Below, one piece after another: positions 26,741 to 35,192 of a stretch of 64,000 nucleotides of DNA. The stretch's first letter is position 1, and every line of letters begins with the position of its first letter. The position numbers were made by a program, and so were the translations under genes. Under the pieces are notes generated by a model. The model was not told where the DNA came from, did not search any database, and saw nothing but the letters and a program-made list of their open reading frames with translations. The stretch comes from SAR324 cluster bacterium (GTDB taxonomy: Bacteria > SAR324 > NAC60-12): positions 62,001 through 126,000 of the forward strand of contig JANQJU010000017.1 of NCBI GenBank assembly GCA_028281495.1. The letters are read 5' to 3'.

Positions 26741-27481
26741 ATGAAATTCAAGCATTTCTTGACATTGTTATCATTCATGATCCTTGCGGTCACTCCACTC
26801 TATGCTCAAGATGAGGAAGCAGCTCCCGAAGAGGAAGCAGCAGCTGAAGAAGCTCCGGCAGACACGGGGGATGCGGCAGAAGTTCCCGCTGGTGGTGGTG
26901 GAGGTTCCTCCGACTTCATGTTTGACTTTGGGGTTCTATCTACGATTTCTCTCAGTGAAACTGATGATACCAAAGCAGCAGATGGGTTTCTTTTCTTTCC
27001 TCAGTTGGGGGTTCGCTGGAATCTTGGCGGTTTTATGATTGAAGGTGAATTTCTGTTGCAAACCTTTGAATTGGAATCGGATGGAGATGGCGATGTGGCT
27101 CAAGGGGATCTCACCTTCACAGGTCAAAGTTACTCTGTGTTATTAATTTTTGGAGAAGGGCTGTTCTTCTACGGAGGATATGGCATCAATCAGTTTGATA
27201 TAGACCCCAGTTTGGATGCCGAAGTGAACGAAAATTTGTCTGCAACGAATCAATCTTTAAAACAAGATGTTGAAGCACAAAGCGGAACTCAATTGATTGG
27301 AGGAGTCGGAATAGAAATTATTGAAGATCTTGTAGTACGAGGAGACTTTCGTATACTCATGATTCCAGCTGAAGTACAAAATTCATTAACAGACACAGAT
27401 ACAAACACGACCTCAGAAAGTACCAAGGATGTTGATTTCAATTTCACCATTCTTTCGGTGGGGGCGACCTATCTTTTCTAA
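26741..27481 (+). CDS. Predicted outer-membrane beta-barrel protein
   Basis: 246 residues. Signal peptide ending TPLYAQ, then a 35-residue acidic Glu/Ala/Pro-rich linker and a Gly stretch, followed by alternating amphipathic strands (FMIEGEFLLQTFELES, FFYGGYGINQF and similar) and a final strand ending TYLF, with the C-terminal Phe preferred by the barrel assembly machinery. This fits a small eight-stranded OmpA/OmpW-like barrel. AAGGA precedes the ATG. No specific family recognised. Confidence 0.7.
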   Translation: MKFKHFLTLLSFMILAVTPLYAQDEEAAPEEEAAAEEAPADTGDAAEVPAGGGGGSSDFMFDFGVLSTISLSETDDTKAADGFLFFPQLGVRWNLGGFMIEGEFLLQTFELESDGDGDVAQGDLTFTGQSYSVLLIFGEGLFFYGGYGINQFDIDPSLDAEVNENLSATNQSLKQDVEAQSGTQLIGGVGIEIIEDLVVRGDFRILMIPAEVQNSLTDTDTNTTSESTKDVDFNFTILSVGATYLF

Positions 27482-27505
27482 CCAATCTCGAATTCCCAGA
27501 CATCG

Positions 27506-29416
27506 ATGGAAAATTGGTTTCTGATTGCTTGGGGAGCTATTGTGCTCCTCACCGTGCTCTACCTTTTCTTGCTCTTCCCTACTCGACAGTACCGTCATCT
27601 CTCAGCTCTTCTGAGGTTGGTATTCCTCGCTAGTCTTCTGCTTTTACTGCAACAAGCCCCCGAAATGTTTCTAGCCAAACAACAGCATTTGTTTGTGTTG
27701 GTCGATACAAGCAAAAGCATGCAAGCTGTCTTAGATCAATCGACTTCCATTCAATCCACGATTGAAGACAACTACTCTGATTACGAAATTCACTACTACG
27801 ATCTCTATCAACCTGACAAAGAATTGACCGAAAGCAATTGGCCTAATGACATTCAGTGGCAGTTGCAGTCTCCAATTTTGTCGCAGATTCTCCATTTCTT
27901 GAAAGTGGCTTCTCCACCGGAAAATAGTCGTTTGCTGCTAGTCAGTGATGGGCATGACACCGAAAACCTGCATATTCCCAATACGTTTCAAACACAGCTT
28001 CAGGAGTACAGCCTCACCCTAGATACTTTGATTTTAGAAACACCTCCTTCTTCGGGTGATTTGGAAATCTCCCAAGTGAGTAATCCAAGAGTCGTTTTCA
28101 CGAAAACTCCAGCAACCATCCAAGTTGCTGTTCGGAGTAATCTAGAAACTCCCCAAACTAGCACCCTGATTCTAACCGACGGACAAGCCATCTTACATAA
28201 GAAAACGCTGGATTTTCCCAGTGGTGAACACGATATCCAAACCGAGTTAACATGGACTCCTTCTTCCCCGGGAAATACTTTTTTGTTTCTACGCCTCGTT
28301 CCTCTGCAGGAAGAAATCAACCTTCATAACAATGTGGCTTATATTCCCACCACCATCCGCTCTAAACGGATGAAAGTGCTCCACATTGCAGGGCGCCCAA
28401 GCTGGGACGTACGCTATTTGCGAGGGCTACTTAAAGAAATGCCAGATGTGGATATGGTGGCTTTTTATATCTTAAGAGATCCCTATCGCGATTCTCAAAC
28501 TGTGCCGGAACGAGAACTGGCCCTCATTCAATTTCCAGTAAAGGAACTGTTTCAAACCGAATTGTTTAAGTTTGACACAGTGGTCTTTCACAACTTTGCA
28601 ATCCAATCGTATCTCTTCAACCCGGTCTATCAGCAAAGTTTTCAGAAATATCTAGCGAGCGGTAAAAAAATTGTAGTGGTTGGGGGCGAACAAGCGCTTA
28701 ATCAACAAAAATATAAACAGCTTTTTCTCAAGCCCAACCATTGGGGAAGGGTGAATCTTCAATTTTATTCACTACAATCAAAATCGCCAATTCAAAGTGA
28801 TCGGCTGTTGAATGAATATCTTATTCAGCAGCCATCATTTCCGAGTTTATTGAATGAACCGTCATCGATATCTCACTTGGTTCGCAGAACCCATTTCGAT
28901 CAAGGGCAAGTCGACTGGATTCACTTTTCTAACTTTTGGCAAAAACAGCATTTGGGAAATCCGGACAACGTAGGGCAATCGGGTGATTTTGCAGCATTTT
29001 GGCAAACACTGCTCTATCAACCAGAATATGAAAAGCTGAAGGTTTTTCGTGATTTCCGCCAAAGTTTGCCCTATATTACCGAGGATTCGATTGCGGGTTC
29101 TCTTCATCTCCCGACACAGCCAGAAGCCGAATTGCCGGAGGTCCATCTCCAAGTGTTAGATCAACTGTTGAACGTGGTTGTCTGGGAAAAACCTCTCCCA
29201 GTAGAACAATACAAAGCGCATTTGCAGTTGCCTCGATTGTCTCCTAGTTTTTATGAAATGCGGCTCACCTGCCGCTGTAATGAAATGGCAGATATGTCGC
29301 AATCGTTAACCATTGTGGACGAATGGCTAGAATTGCGGTCCACCACCCCTAATGTGGAATGGCTTCAAGAACTAGCCCGCCTTTCTGAAGGAGAAACGGT
29401 ATATGTCGCCTTTTAA
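27506..29416 (+). CDS. Membrane-anchored von Willebrand A-like protein
   Basis: 636 residues. Two N-terminal helices (about 6-24 and 33-50), then a VWA-like domain with the MIDAS motif DTSKS (about residue 71) and LLLVSDGHDTEN, an immunoglobulin-like segment (about 190-280), and a second Rossmann-like region beginning LHIAGRPSWDVRYLRGLL that resembles the glutamine-amidotransferase-like half of many BatA-like membrane proteins. Such proteins occur with MoxR/BatA clusters, but no MoxR gene is nearby. Overlaps the lipoprotein gene by 14 bases. Function unknown; metal-dependent protein binding at the membrane is likely. Confidence 0.7.
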   Translation: MENWFLIAWGAIVLLTVLYLFLLFPTRQYRHLSALLRLVFLASLLLLLQQAPEMFLAKQQHLFVLVDTSKSMQAVLDQSTSIQSTIEDNYSDYEIHYYDLYQPDKELTESNWPNDIQWQLQSPILSQILHFLKVASPPENSRLLLVSDGHDTENLHIPNTFQTQLQEYSLTLDTLILETPPSSGDLEISQVSNPRVVFTKTPATIQVAVRSNLETPQTSTLILTDGQAILHKKTLDFPSGEHDIQTELTWTPSSPGNTFLFLRLVPLQEEINLHNNVAYIPTTIRSKRMKVLHIAGRPSWDVRYLRGLLKEMPDVDMVAFYILRDPYRDSQTVPERELALIQFPVKELFQTELFKFDTVVFHNFAIQSYLFNPVYQQSFQKYLASGKKIVVVGGEQALNQQKYKQLFLKPNHWGRVNLQFYSLQSKSPIQSDRLLNEYLIQQPSFPSLLNEPSSISHLVRRTHFDQGQVDWIHFSNFWQKQHLGNPDNVGQSGDFAAFWQTLLYQPEYEKLKVFRDFRQSLPYITEDSIAGSLHLPTQPEAELPEVHLQVLDQLLNVVVWEKPLPVEQYKAHLQLPRLSPSFYEMRLTCRCNEMADMSQSLTIVDEWLELRSTTPNVEWLQELARLSEGETVYVAF

Positions 29417-29807
29417 GGAGTATCCCACGCGACTAATTTTCCTGGTATTGTGTGGTGGCATTGGGCTGTTGGTGCTCTCTTCATGCCGAAGCGCGATGAT
29501 TTCTCCCACAGCTAGTGGTGAGCAAATCCAATTGCTTGCCCAACCTGAGGAATATCCACAATGTTTGTTCATTAATAAATTTAGAGCCATGACATTGACA
29601 GGGCAAGAAAACAGCTACCAACAAGCTCTCATTAAAATCAAAAACAAGGTTGCGGTTCGAGACGGCACTCATTTGACAATCGAGTCCTCCATTACTGATG
29701 ATTTGGCAACCACAATCATTGGCACGGGCTATCGTTGCCCCCTAACAGAAGACGGACGCATCCGCAGCATGACCATCAAAACTGTCTCCCAACCGACATC
29801 CCCGTAA
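29403..29807 (+). CDS. Small lipoprotein, DUF4156-like
   Basis: 134 residues. N-terminal signal with lipobox LVLSSC (Cys about residue 28), so lipid-anchored. The mature part has a nucleic-acid-free alpha/beta pattern with ALIKIKNKVAVRDGTHL and a GTGYRC segment as in DUF4156 lipoproteins, where a Cys pair is typical (here the second Cys is near residue 54). The ATG lies within the end of the VWA gene, with a 14-base overlap, suggesting translational coupling. Function unknown. Confidence 0.65.
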   Translation: MSPFKEYPTRLIFLVLCGGIGLLVLSSCRSAMISPTASGEQIQLLAQPEEYPQCLFINKFRAMTLTGQENSYQQALIKIKNKVAVRDGTHLTIESSITDDLATTIIGTGYRCPLTEDGRIRSMTIKTVSQPTSP

Positions 29808-29843
29808 CTGCTTCAATTTTTTCTCACATAAATAAGGAAATCC

Positions 29844-30941
29844 ATGACGGATGGCATTCTCGTACTGAGTAACGGTAAATCCTTTCGAGGCCGTTTGCGC
29901 GGCTCAAAGACTTTGGCAAATGGTGAAGTCATCTTTAATACCGGCATGACTGGTTATCAAGAGATTCTCACCGACCCTTCCTATGCTGGACAAATCGTTA
30001 CCATGACTTATCCACATATTGGAAACTATGGAATCACTGAAGAGGACATGGAATCGAAAAAAATTCATGCCTCAGCATTGATTGTAAAAGAATTGAGCAC
30101 CGTCACTAGCAATTGGCGTGCACAAAAAAGCTTAGATGAATGGCTAGAAGCCCATAATATCCCCGTACTAGAAGGTATTGACACACGGGCATTGGTCAAA
30201 ACCATCCGAGAACAAGGTGCATGTCCCGGCTTGATTCACCCTCTCGCACCTGGGCAAAATAAAGATCTCCAAGAGTTGCTGGCTCAAGCCCAACAACTTC
30301 CAATCATGGAAGGCCAAAATTTAGCTCGCCTAGTCTCAACAACAGATCGATATCCTTGGCCTTCGAATGGCACGACCCCTCGGTTTCGTGTTGTGGCCTA
30401 CGACATCGGCATCAAGTTCAATATTTTGCGAATCATGGCTGAATTGGGAATGGACGTGTTGGTGGTGCCTTGGAATACTCCGGGAGAAGCCATCTTGGAT
30501 ATGAAACCCGATGGGATCTTTTTGTCCAATGGACCAGGAGATCCGGCTCCTGTCTCGGAATTGATATCTTCTGTCAAAACGGTATTGGGAAAAGTGCCGA
30601 TTTTTGGAATTTGTTTGGGGCATCAAATACTTTCTCTTGCCCTTGGAGCACAGACCTACAAATTGAAGTTTGGGCATCACGGTGGCAATCACCCGGTTAT
30701 GGACTACCTCACCGAAAAGGTAGAAATCACGAGCCAGAATCACGGTTTTGCCGTTGATGAAGAGTCTTTACCTTCCAGTGTCAAAGTCACTCATCGAAAC
30801 TTGAATGATCAGACCATCGAAGGCTTGGAATCCCTGGAATACCCAGCCTATTCGGTCCAATATCATCCGGAAGCGGCCCCTGGCCCTCACGACTCACGGT
30901 ACTTATTCAATCGCTTCCTTGCAATGATGGAAGCCAAGTGA
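29844..30941 (+). CDS. carA: Carbamoyl-phosphate synthase, small (glutaminase) subunit
   Basis: 365 residues. Hydrolyses glutamine and channels ammonia to CarB for carbamoyl phosphate (arginine and pyrimidine synthesis). The N-terminal half has [19 protein letters not shown] and [13 protein letters not shown]; the class I amidotransferase half has LSNGPGDP, the nucleophile Cys in [14 protein letters not shown], and the His/Glu pair in YHPEAAPGP. carB does not follow; instead a glycosyltransferase gene overlaps its stop by four bases (GTGA). Confidence 0.95.
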   Translation: MTDGILVLSNGKSFRGRLRGSKTLANGEVIFNTGMTGYQEILTDPSYAGQIVTMTYPHIGNYGITEEDMESKKIHASALIVKELSTVTSNWRAQKSLDEWLEAHNIPVLEGIDTRALVKTIREQGACPGLIHPLAPGQNKDLQELLAQAQQLPIMEGQNLARLVSTTDRYPWPSNGTTPRFRVVAYDIGIKFNILRIMAELGMDVLVVPWNTPGEAILDMKPDGIFLSNGPGDPAPVSELISSVKTVLGKVPIFGICLGHQILSLALGAQTYKLKFGHHGGNHPVMDYLTEKVEITSQNHGFAVDEESLPSSVKVTHRNLNDQTIEGLESLEYPAYSVQYHPEAAPGPHDSRYLFNRFLAMMEAK

Positions 30942-32320
30942 GGGCAGTCGTGAGACCCAAAATTTTGATTCTCAGCCACAGTAAGATTCAACAACGGATG
31001 ACGGGTCCCGCCATTCGTTGTTGGGAATTCAGTCGAGCTTTAGCAAAACACCACTCAGTCACCCTTGCCACACCCAATCTTCCACCGGACACCTTACTTT
31101 CTCAGACACAAGCTTCGCTCATATCATATGATGATTCCACTCTTCTAGAGATCGCTCGACAGCATGATGTTTTGCTGGTCCAGGGCTTTTTGTTAGAACA
31201 GTATCCATTTTTGAATCAACTGGAGAAGATTCTTATTGTGGATTTATACGATCCCTTTCCACTAGAATCGTTAGAAAACCCTCAGGAAACTGAGCCTCCC
31301 TTGCAATGGCAGAGGCATTTTCATAATATGGCCACGCTCAATCGACAGATTATGAAAGCTGACTTCATGATCTGTGCGAGTGAAAAGCAAAAAGATTATT
31401 GGCTGGGAATGCTCACCGCCCTTTATCGCATCAATCCTGCCACCCATGGTCCCGGCAATTTTCAGCACATGCTAGAGGTAGTTCCTTTCGGCATTCCCGA
31501 ACAATTACCTCCTTCTCTGCCAGGACGTCTGCGAGGCCTCCAAAACGAGTACGGTATTCAACAGAATGATTTTTTACTCATATGGGGTGGTGGCATATGG
31601 GATTGGCTCGATCCACTGACTCCCATCCGTGCCGTTGCTCAAATGGTGGAAACAGGAGCTGCGGTGAAACTGTTTTTTATGGGAGTTGTTCCTCCTCACA
31701 ACAATCTTCCACAAATGCAGATGGGCCAACAAGCGATTGCTTTGGCTAAAGAACTGGGAGTTTACGGCACTCATGTGATCTTTAATCAGGAATGGATTCC
31801 TTACGAAGAAAGGTATCTATATTTGCGTGACGCCGATGTTGGAATCAGTAGCCATTTCGATCACCTGGAAACCCGCTTTTCATTTCGTACCCGTGTGATG
31901 GACTACCTTTGGGCTTCACTACCGATCATCACTACTTGCGGTGATACAGTTGCCCAATGGGTCGAAGAGTCAGGGTCAGGACGCGTGGTCGACTTCAAAT
32001 CGGTGAATGGCTGGGTGGATGCAATTTGCCACATGCAGCAACCGCATCATTATAAAAAAGCACAAAATGCCTTAACCCAATTGAGAGAACCGTTGTCTTG
32101 GCATAACGTTACCCAACCCTTGGTCCGATACTGCCAAAACCCTGTTCCCGCACCCGACAAAGCCTATCGAAATAGAATCTATTTAGCCTTGATATTGTTG
32201 GTTTTCCCTTACATCGAACGCGTCTACACCCAATGGGAACGCCTTGGAACAACTAGGTTACTCATAAAAGTATGGAAAAAGTTACAACACGCCATTTTGA
32301 AACAACCACAACTTGATTGA
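30938..32320 (+). CDS. Glycosyltransferase, GT4/GT-B-like
   Basis: 460 residues with a two-Rossmann GT-B layout. N-lobe: [34 protein letters not shown]-lobe: [68 protein letters not shown]. The Glu-x7-Glu nucleotide-sugar site is not obvious, replaced by a [12 protein letters not shown] segment. A hydrophobic patch near residue 405 may give peripheral membrane contact. GTG start at 30938, overlapping the carA stop. Donor and acceptor unknown. Confidence 0.75.
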   Translation: MRAVVRPKILILSHSKIQQRMTGPAIRCWEFSRALAKHHSVTLATPNLPPDTLLSQTQASLISYDDSTLLEIARQHDVLLVQGFLLEQYPFLNQLEKILIVDLYDPFPLESLENPQETEPPLQWQRHFHNMATLNRQIMKADFMICASEKQKDYWLGMLTALYRINPATHGPGNFQHMLEVVPFGIPEQLPPSLPGRLRGLQNEYGIQQNDFLLIWGGGIWDWLDPLTPIRAVAQMVETGAAVKLFFMGVVPPHNNLPQMQMGQQAIALAKELGVYGTHVIFNQEWIPYEERYLYLRDADVGISSHFDHLETRFSFRTRVMDYLWASLPIITTCGDTVAQWVEESGSGRVVDFKSVNGWVDAICHMQQPHHYKKAQNALTQLREPLSWHNVTQPLVRYCQNPVPAPDKAYRNRIYLALILLVFPYIERVYTQWERLGTTRLLIKVWKKLQHAILKQPQLD

Positions 32321-32333
32321 AAAGGAAGAAGCC

Positions 32334-33497
32334 ATGAGTTCTCGTTATTCATTTGGATGGATTGTCCTGATACTCCTTGCGAGTGTCTTTTTTGTTCCAA
32401 GTTGCAACGTGTGTCACGGCGATGATGAAGGCGATGAAGATGATCTGGTTCGCTGTGCTGGAAATGTATTGTCTTCGAGCAGTGATTCCGGAACCGATAA
32501 TGACATTTCTGATTTGATTGATGATCCCGGCAGCATTTCAGAACCCGACTCTGTAAATGTCACTCAACGAGGACTCTCCTTTTCTATCTATGAAACAGAG
32601 GTGACTAATGAACAATTTGCCTCATTTCTTCAGGCGAAAGAAGTTGTTGCGAGTGAATCTGGAGATGGGGAAACCAATGATTGCAATTTGGATAATGGCG
32701 TCGTGGCGCTCTGTTACGAATTCACAGGTCCAGGGAATGAAGCAAAAAACTCCGTCAACGAAGATGTCTTTGGCGGGAAAGCCAGAATTACCGAGGGCAG
32801 CTTCAATGTAAACCCGGGTACTGCGAAAGACCACCCAGTAACCTATGTCAGCTGGTATGCAGCTAGAGAATTTTGCGAAATTAAAGGAAAGCGTTTGCCC
32901 ACAGTTGAAGAATGGAAAGCTGCGGCAGGCGGAAACGCCGAAAATACACTTTTTCCATGGATAGATCCCGACATTGCAACCGATCAATCATTGACTTGTG
33001 AACGGGTCAACTACGCAGACCCAAACCAGACCGGAGGGTTTTGTGAGGGAGATACCGTCGATGTGAATGTTGGGTTCGCCGGAGGGGTGGCAACCCATGA
33101 TGCCTTCACAATTAAACACATGCTAGGGAATGTGGCAGAATGGACGAGTACTCTTGAAGGAGATAGTGATCAAGACGATGAAGATCGGGATCGAATCATC
33201 AAAGGTGGTGCTTGGGATGATGGTGCCTCCAATATCAGAATCGATATCGACACGAACACCAGTTTACCAGGAGCCACTGCTGCCAATATAGGTTTCCGAT
33301 GTGTCGGTGGACTGATCGACCAAGGGGATTCTTCTACAGAGGAAACCACGCCAACCTCAACGACAACTCAAGTGACTACCACCTCAGTTGCAGAAACCAC
33401 GACATCGACTGCTGAAGTCACAACCACTACAGTCGCCGATTCGACTTCCTCTCTTACTTTTCAACGATGGCTGAGCTTTCTCCCTACGGCAAATTGA
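32334..33497 (+). CDS. Lipoprotein with FGE-sulfatase-like fold, catalytic Cys missing
   Basis: 387 residues. Lipobox FVPSC near residue 23, an acidic linker, then a formylglycine-generating-enzyme-like (SUMF1) domain: ETEVTNEQFASFL, HPVTYVSWYAAREFCEIKGKRLPTVEEW, MLGNVAEWTS, IIKGGAWDD and IGFRCVGG. Active FGEs place the reactive Cys pair after the RGGSW-like block; here this region has none, so formylglycine formation is unlikely and a binding or structural role is inferred. The C-terminal 50 residues are a Thr/Ser-rich tail. AGGAAG precedes ATG 32334; an upstream in-frame TTG at 32313 is weaker. Overlaps the DUF4416 gene by 31 bases. Confidence 0.8.
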   Translation: MSSRYSFGWIVLILLASVFFVPSCNVCHGDDEGDEDDLVRCAGNVLSSSSDSGTDNDISDLIDDPGSISEPDSVNVTQRGLSFSIYETEVTNEQFASFLQAKEVVASESGDGETNDCNLDNGVVALCYEFTGPGNEAKNSVNEDVFGGKARITEGSFNVNPGTAKDHPVTYVSWYAAREFCEIKGKRLPTVEEWKAAAGGNAENTLFPWIDPDIATDQSLTCERVNYADPNQTGGFCEGDTVDVNVGFAGGVATHDAFTIKHMLGNVAEWTSTLEGDSDQDDEDRDRIIKGGAWDDGASNIRIDIDTNTSLPGATAANIGFRCVGGLIDQGDSSTEETTPTSTTTQVTTTSVAETTTSTAEVTTTTVADSTSSLTFQRWLSFLPTAN

Positions 33498-33988
33498 TAG
33501 CCGGATTTTTGTTTTCTGACGATGCAGTGTTGAAATCAGCTCTGGATGATTTTTCCACTGCTTTCAGTCCCGCCCAACGTCACTCTTCCATTCACTCCTT
33601 TGAAGAAACCAACTATTATGCTCCAGAAATGGGGACAGGCTTAAAGCGTCAGTTCTTTAGTTTTTCTGGAGTCATTTCCTTAGAAAATTTACCTCATTGG
33701 AAACACACTGCAAGGCTCGTGGAGGACTCCTGGCAGGAGCAGGGAAAACGCCGGGTGAATATCGATCCCGGTTACTTGGATTTCCATAAGGTGATACTTT
33801 TGTCTTCTAAGCCAGGTGCTCAAAAAATTTATATGGGACACCAGGTGTGGGCAGATATGGTGCTCCTCAAATGTAAAGGGGGTTACCAGACCTTTGCATG
33901 GACCTTTCCAGATTTGCGTGACCACAAATACGATTCTTTTTTTTTAGAGGCTCGACAGGATTTTAAAAAAGAGCGAAAGCAATCTTAA
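33467..33988 (+). CDS. DUF4416-family protein
   Basis: 173 residues, full length for DUF4416, a cytoplasmic family of unknown function common in delta-proteobacterial and related genomes. Family landmarks: SPYGKLIAGFLF, HSFEETNYYAPEMGTGLKRQFFSF, the invariant VNIDPGYLDFHKVIL, KIYMGHQVWADMVLL and FAWTFPDLRD. Overlaps the end of the preceding lipoprotein gene by 31 bases in another frame; co-expression is likely. Confidence 0.85.
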   Translation: MAELSPYGKLIAGFLFSDDAVLKSALDDFSTAFSPAQRHSSIHSFEETNYYAPEMGTGLKRQFFSFSGVISLENLPHWKHTARLVEDSWQEQGKRRVNIDPGYLDFHKVILLSSKPGAQKIYMGHQVWADMVLLKCKGGYQTFAWTFPDLRDHKYDSFFLEARQDFKKERKQS

Positions 33989-34063
33989 ATGGAATGGTAT
34001 TTGTAAAAAACTCAAAGAATGCTAATACAAATTGCAAAGGAAATGTTGTAGAAAAGGAAAGCC

Positions 34064-34957
34064 ATGCACTTCAAACCAATGGGACTGCAATTCAAAGTTA
34101 TAGCGATTTTGATTTCAGTGTGGTTTTGCCCTAATATCGAGGCATTACAGTGGGTTACAGCTCAATTTGATTCGTTACCAACCCATAGTTTTCCGGCAGG
34201 TTGGCAGGGCAATAAGGCACTTCATTTTTGTCGTGATGTAGATACCAACTTTGGAACTACGAATGGAAATCAAGGTTGCCAATTAATCTATGGTGACAAA
34301 CTGTTAAAAACAGGTTACGAGATCTTAACTGACTCCCAAAATAATCTTCGGTGGACTTCACTCAACCGTCGGAAAATCCCTTTAGGGGCATTTGATGCGA
34401 GCGTAACTCCAATTTTGGGGACAAAATATTTGTGCAGGGTAAGACGCTCTGCACGGACGTATCTCGGGTTTATCCAAGATACAAAATGCCATTACCGCTA
34501 TCGAGACCGCACATACCAATCTCATCGTTATCAAGTATTAGTTCAAATGTGGGTAGCGACTCTTGAAATTCCGGCCACACTTCGGCCCAGCGGGCATGAT
34601 GAAACTGGCGATGTTTATGTATGCCGGATAAAGCATCGCGGCATATATTATCCCGGTACAACAGGCATCGGATGGCGCCAATGCCATATTCTGGACCAAA
34701 GCGGAAGCAGGGCGGAATCGGAATTATATGAGCTACAATTACACCTACCACATCGTTGGCATAAGCTTCGCTCTCATCGACTCCCCAAAAATGCGATTAA
34801 TGCAGGAGGTTCCAGCGATTATTACGCCTGTCGTGCCCCACTTTTGAAACATGTTTATCTCGGCAGAATTAAAGATGGAGAATCCTCCTGTACGGTAAGA
34901 ATTGGTGAGGGGCACCTCAGTTTAAAGGATTATGAAGTTCAGGTCCGGTCAAAGTAG
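34064..34957 (+). CDS. Secreted protein with four DM9 (DUF3421) repeats
   Basis: 297 residues. Signal peptide ending near NIEAL, then four repeats of about 65-70 residues, each starting with an aromatic-Cys-Arg motif (LHFCR, KYLCR, VYVCR, YYACR) and ending in a YE[I/L/V]L/YQVLV-like strand, with a second Cys in the middle. This is the DM9/DUF3421 pattern known from animal natterin-like and mannose-binding lectins and some bacterial exported proteins. Cys pairs within repeats suggest disulfides in the periplasm or outside. AAAGGAAAGCC precedes the ATG. Carbohydrate binding is a family-based inference. Confidence 0.7.
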   Translation: MHFKPMGLQFKVIAILISVWFCPNIEALQWVTAQFDSLPTHSFPAGWQGNKALHFCRDVDTNFGTTNGNQGCQLIYGDKLLKTGYEILTDSQNNLRWTSLNRRKIPLGAFDASVTPILGTKYLCRVRRSARTYLGFIQDTKCHYRYRDRTYQSHRYQVLVQMWVATLEIPATLRPSGHDETGDVYVCRIKHRGIYYPGTTGIGWRQCHILDQSGSRAESELYELQLHLPHRWHKLRSHRLPKNAINAGGSSDYYACRAPLLKHVYLGRIKDGESSCTVRIGEGHLSLKDYEVQVRSK

Positions 34958-35131
34958 ACGGTTACTTCATAAACTATTGTAAGGGGTAGGATTGGTGAGT
35001 TGGGAATATTAGACTTAAAAGATAGATCCACGAAAAAAATACTGTCGATTTTTGTAAAATTTGTCATGTTACGGACATCTGTTAACTACTGAGTGATGTC
35101 CATCGATCACACCTTTTTCTATGATTTTGCA

Positions 35132-35156
35132 GAACATAACGAAGGTTATTATGTTC
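35132..35156 (+). promoter_or_regulatory. Inverted repeat upstream of NTT-HEAT-cNBD gene
   Basis: GAACATAA (35132-35139) and TTATGTTC (35149-35156) form a perfect 8-base inverted repeat with a 9-base spacer, ending 36 bases before the ATG at 35193. It may be an operator or a leader hairpin. The start codon itself has no clear ribosome site. Confidence 0.4.
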
Positions 35157-35192
35157 TCGCCAACTCAACATCAATACCGTTCATGATTTGTT

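Noticed and set aside
30938..32320. carB expected after carA
   Set aside because: The downstream gene is a GT-B-like glycosyltransferase; it has no ATP-grasp motifs.
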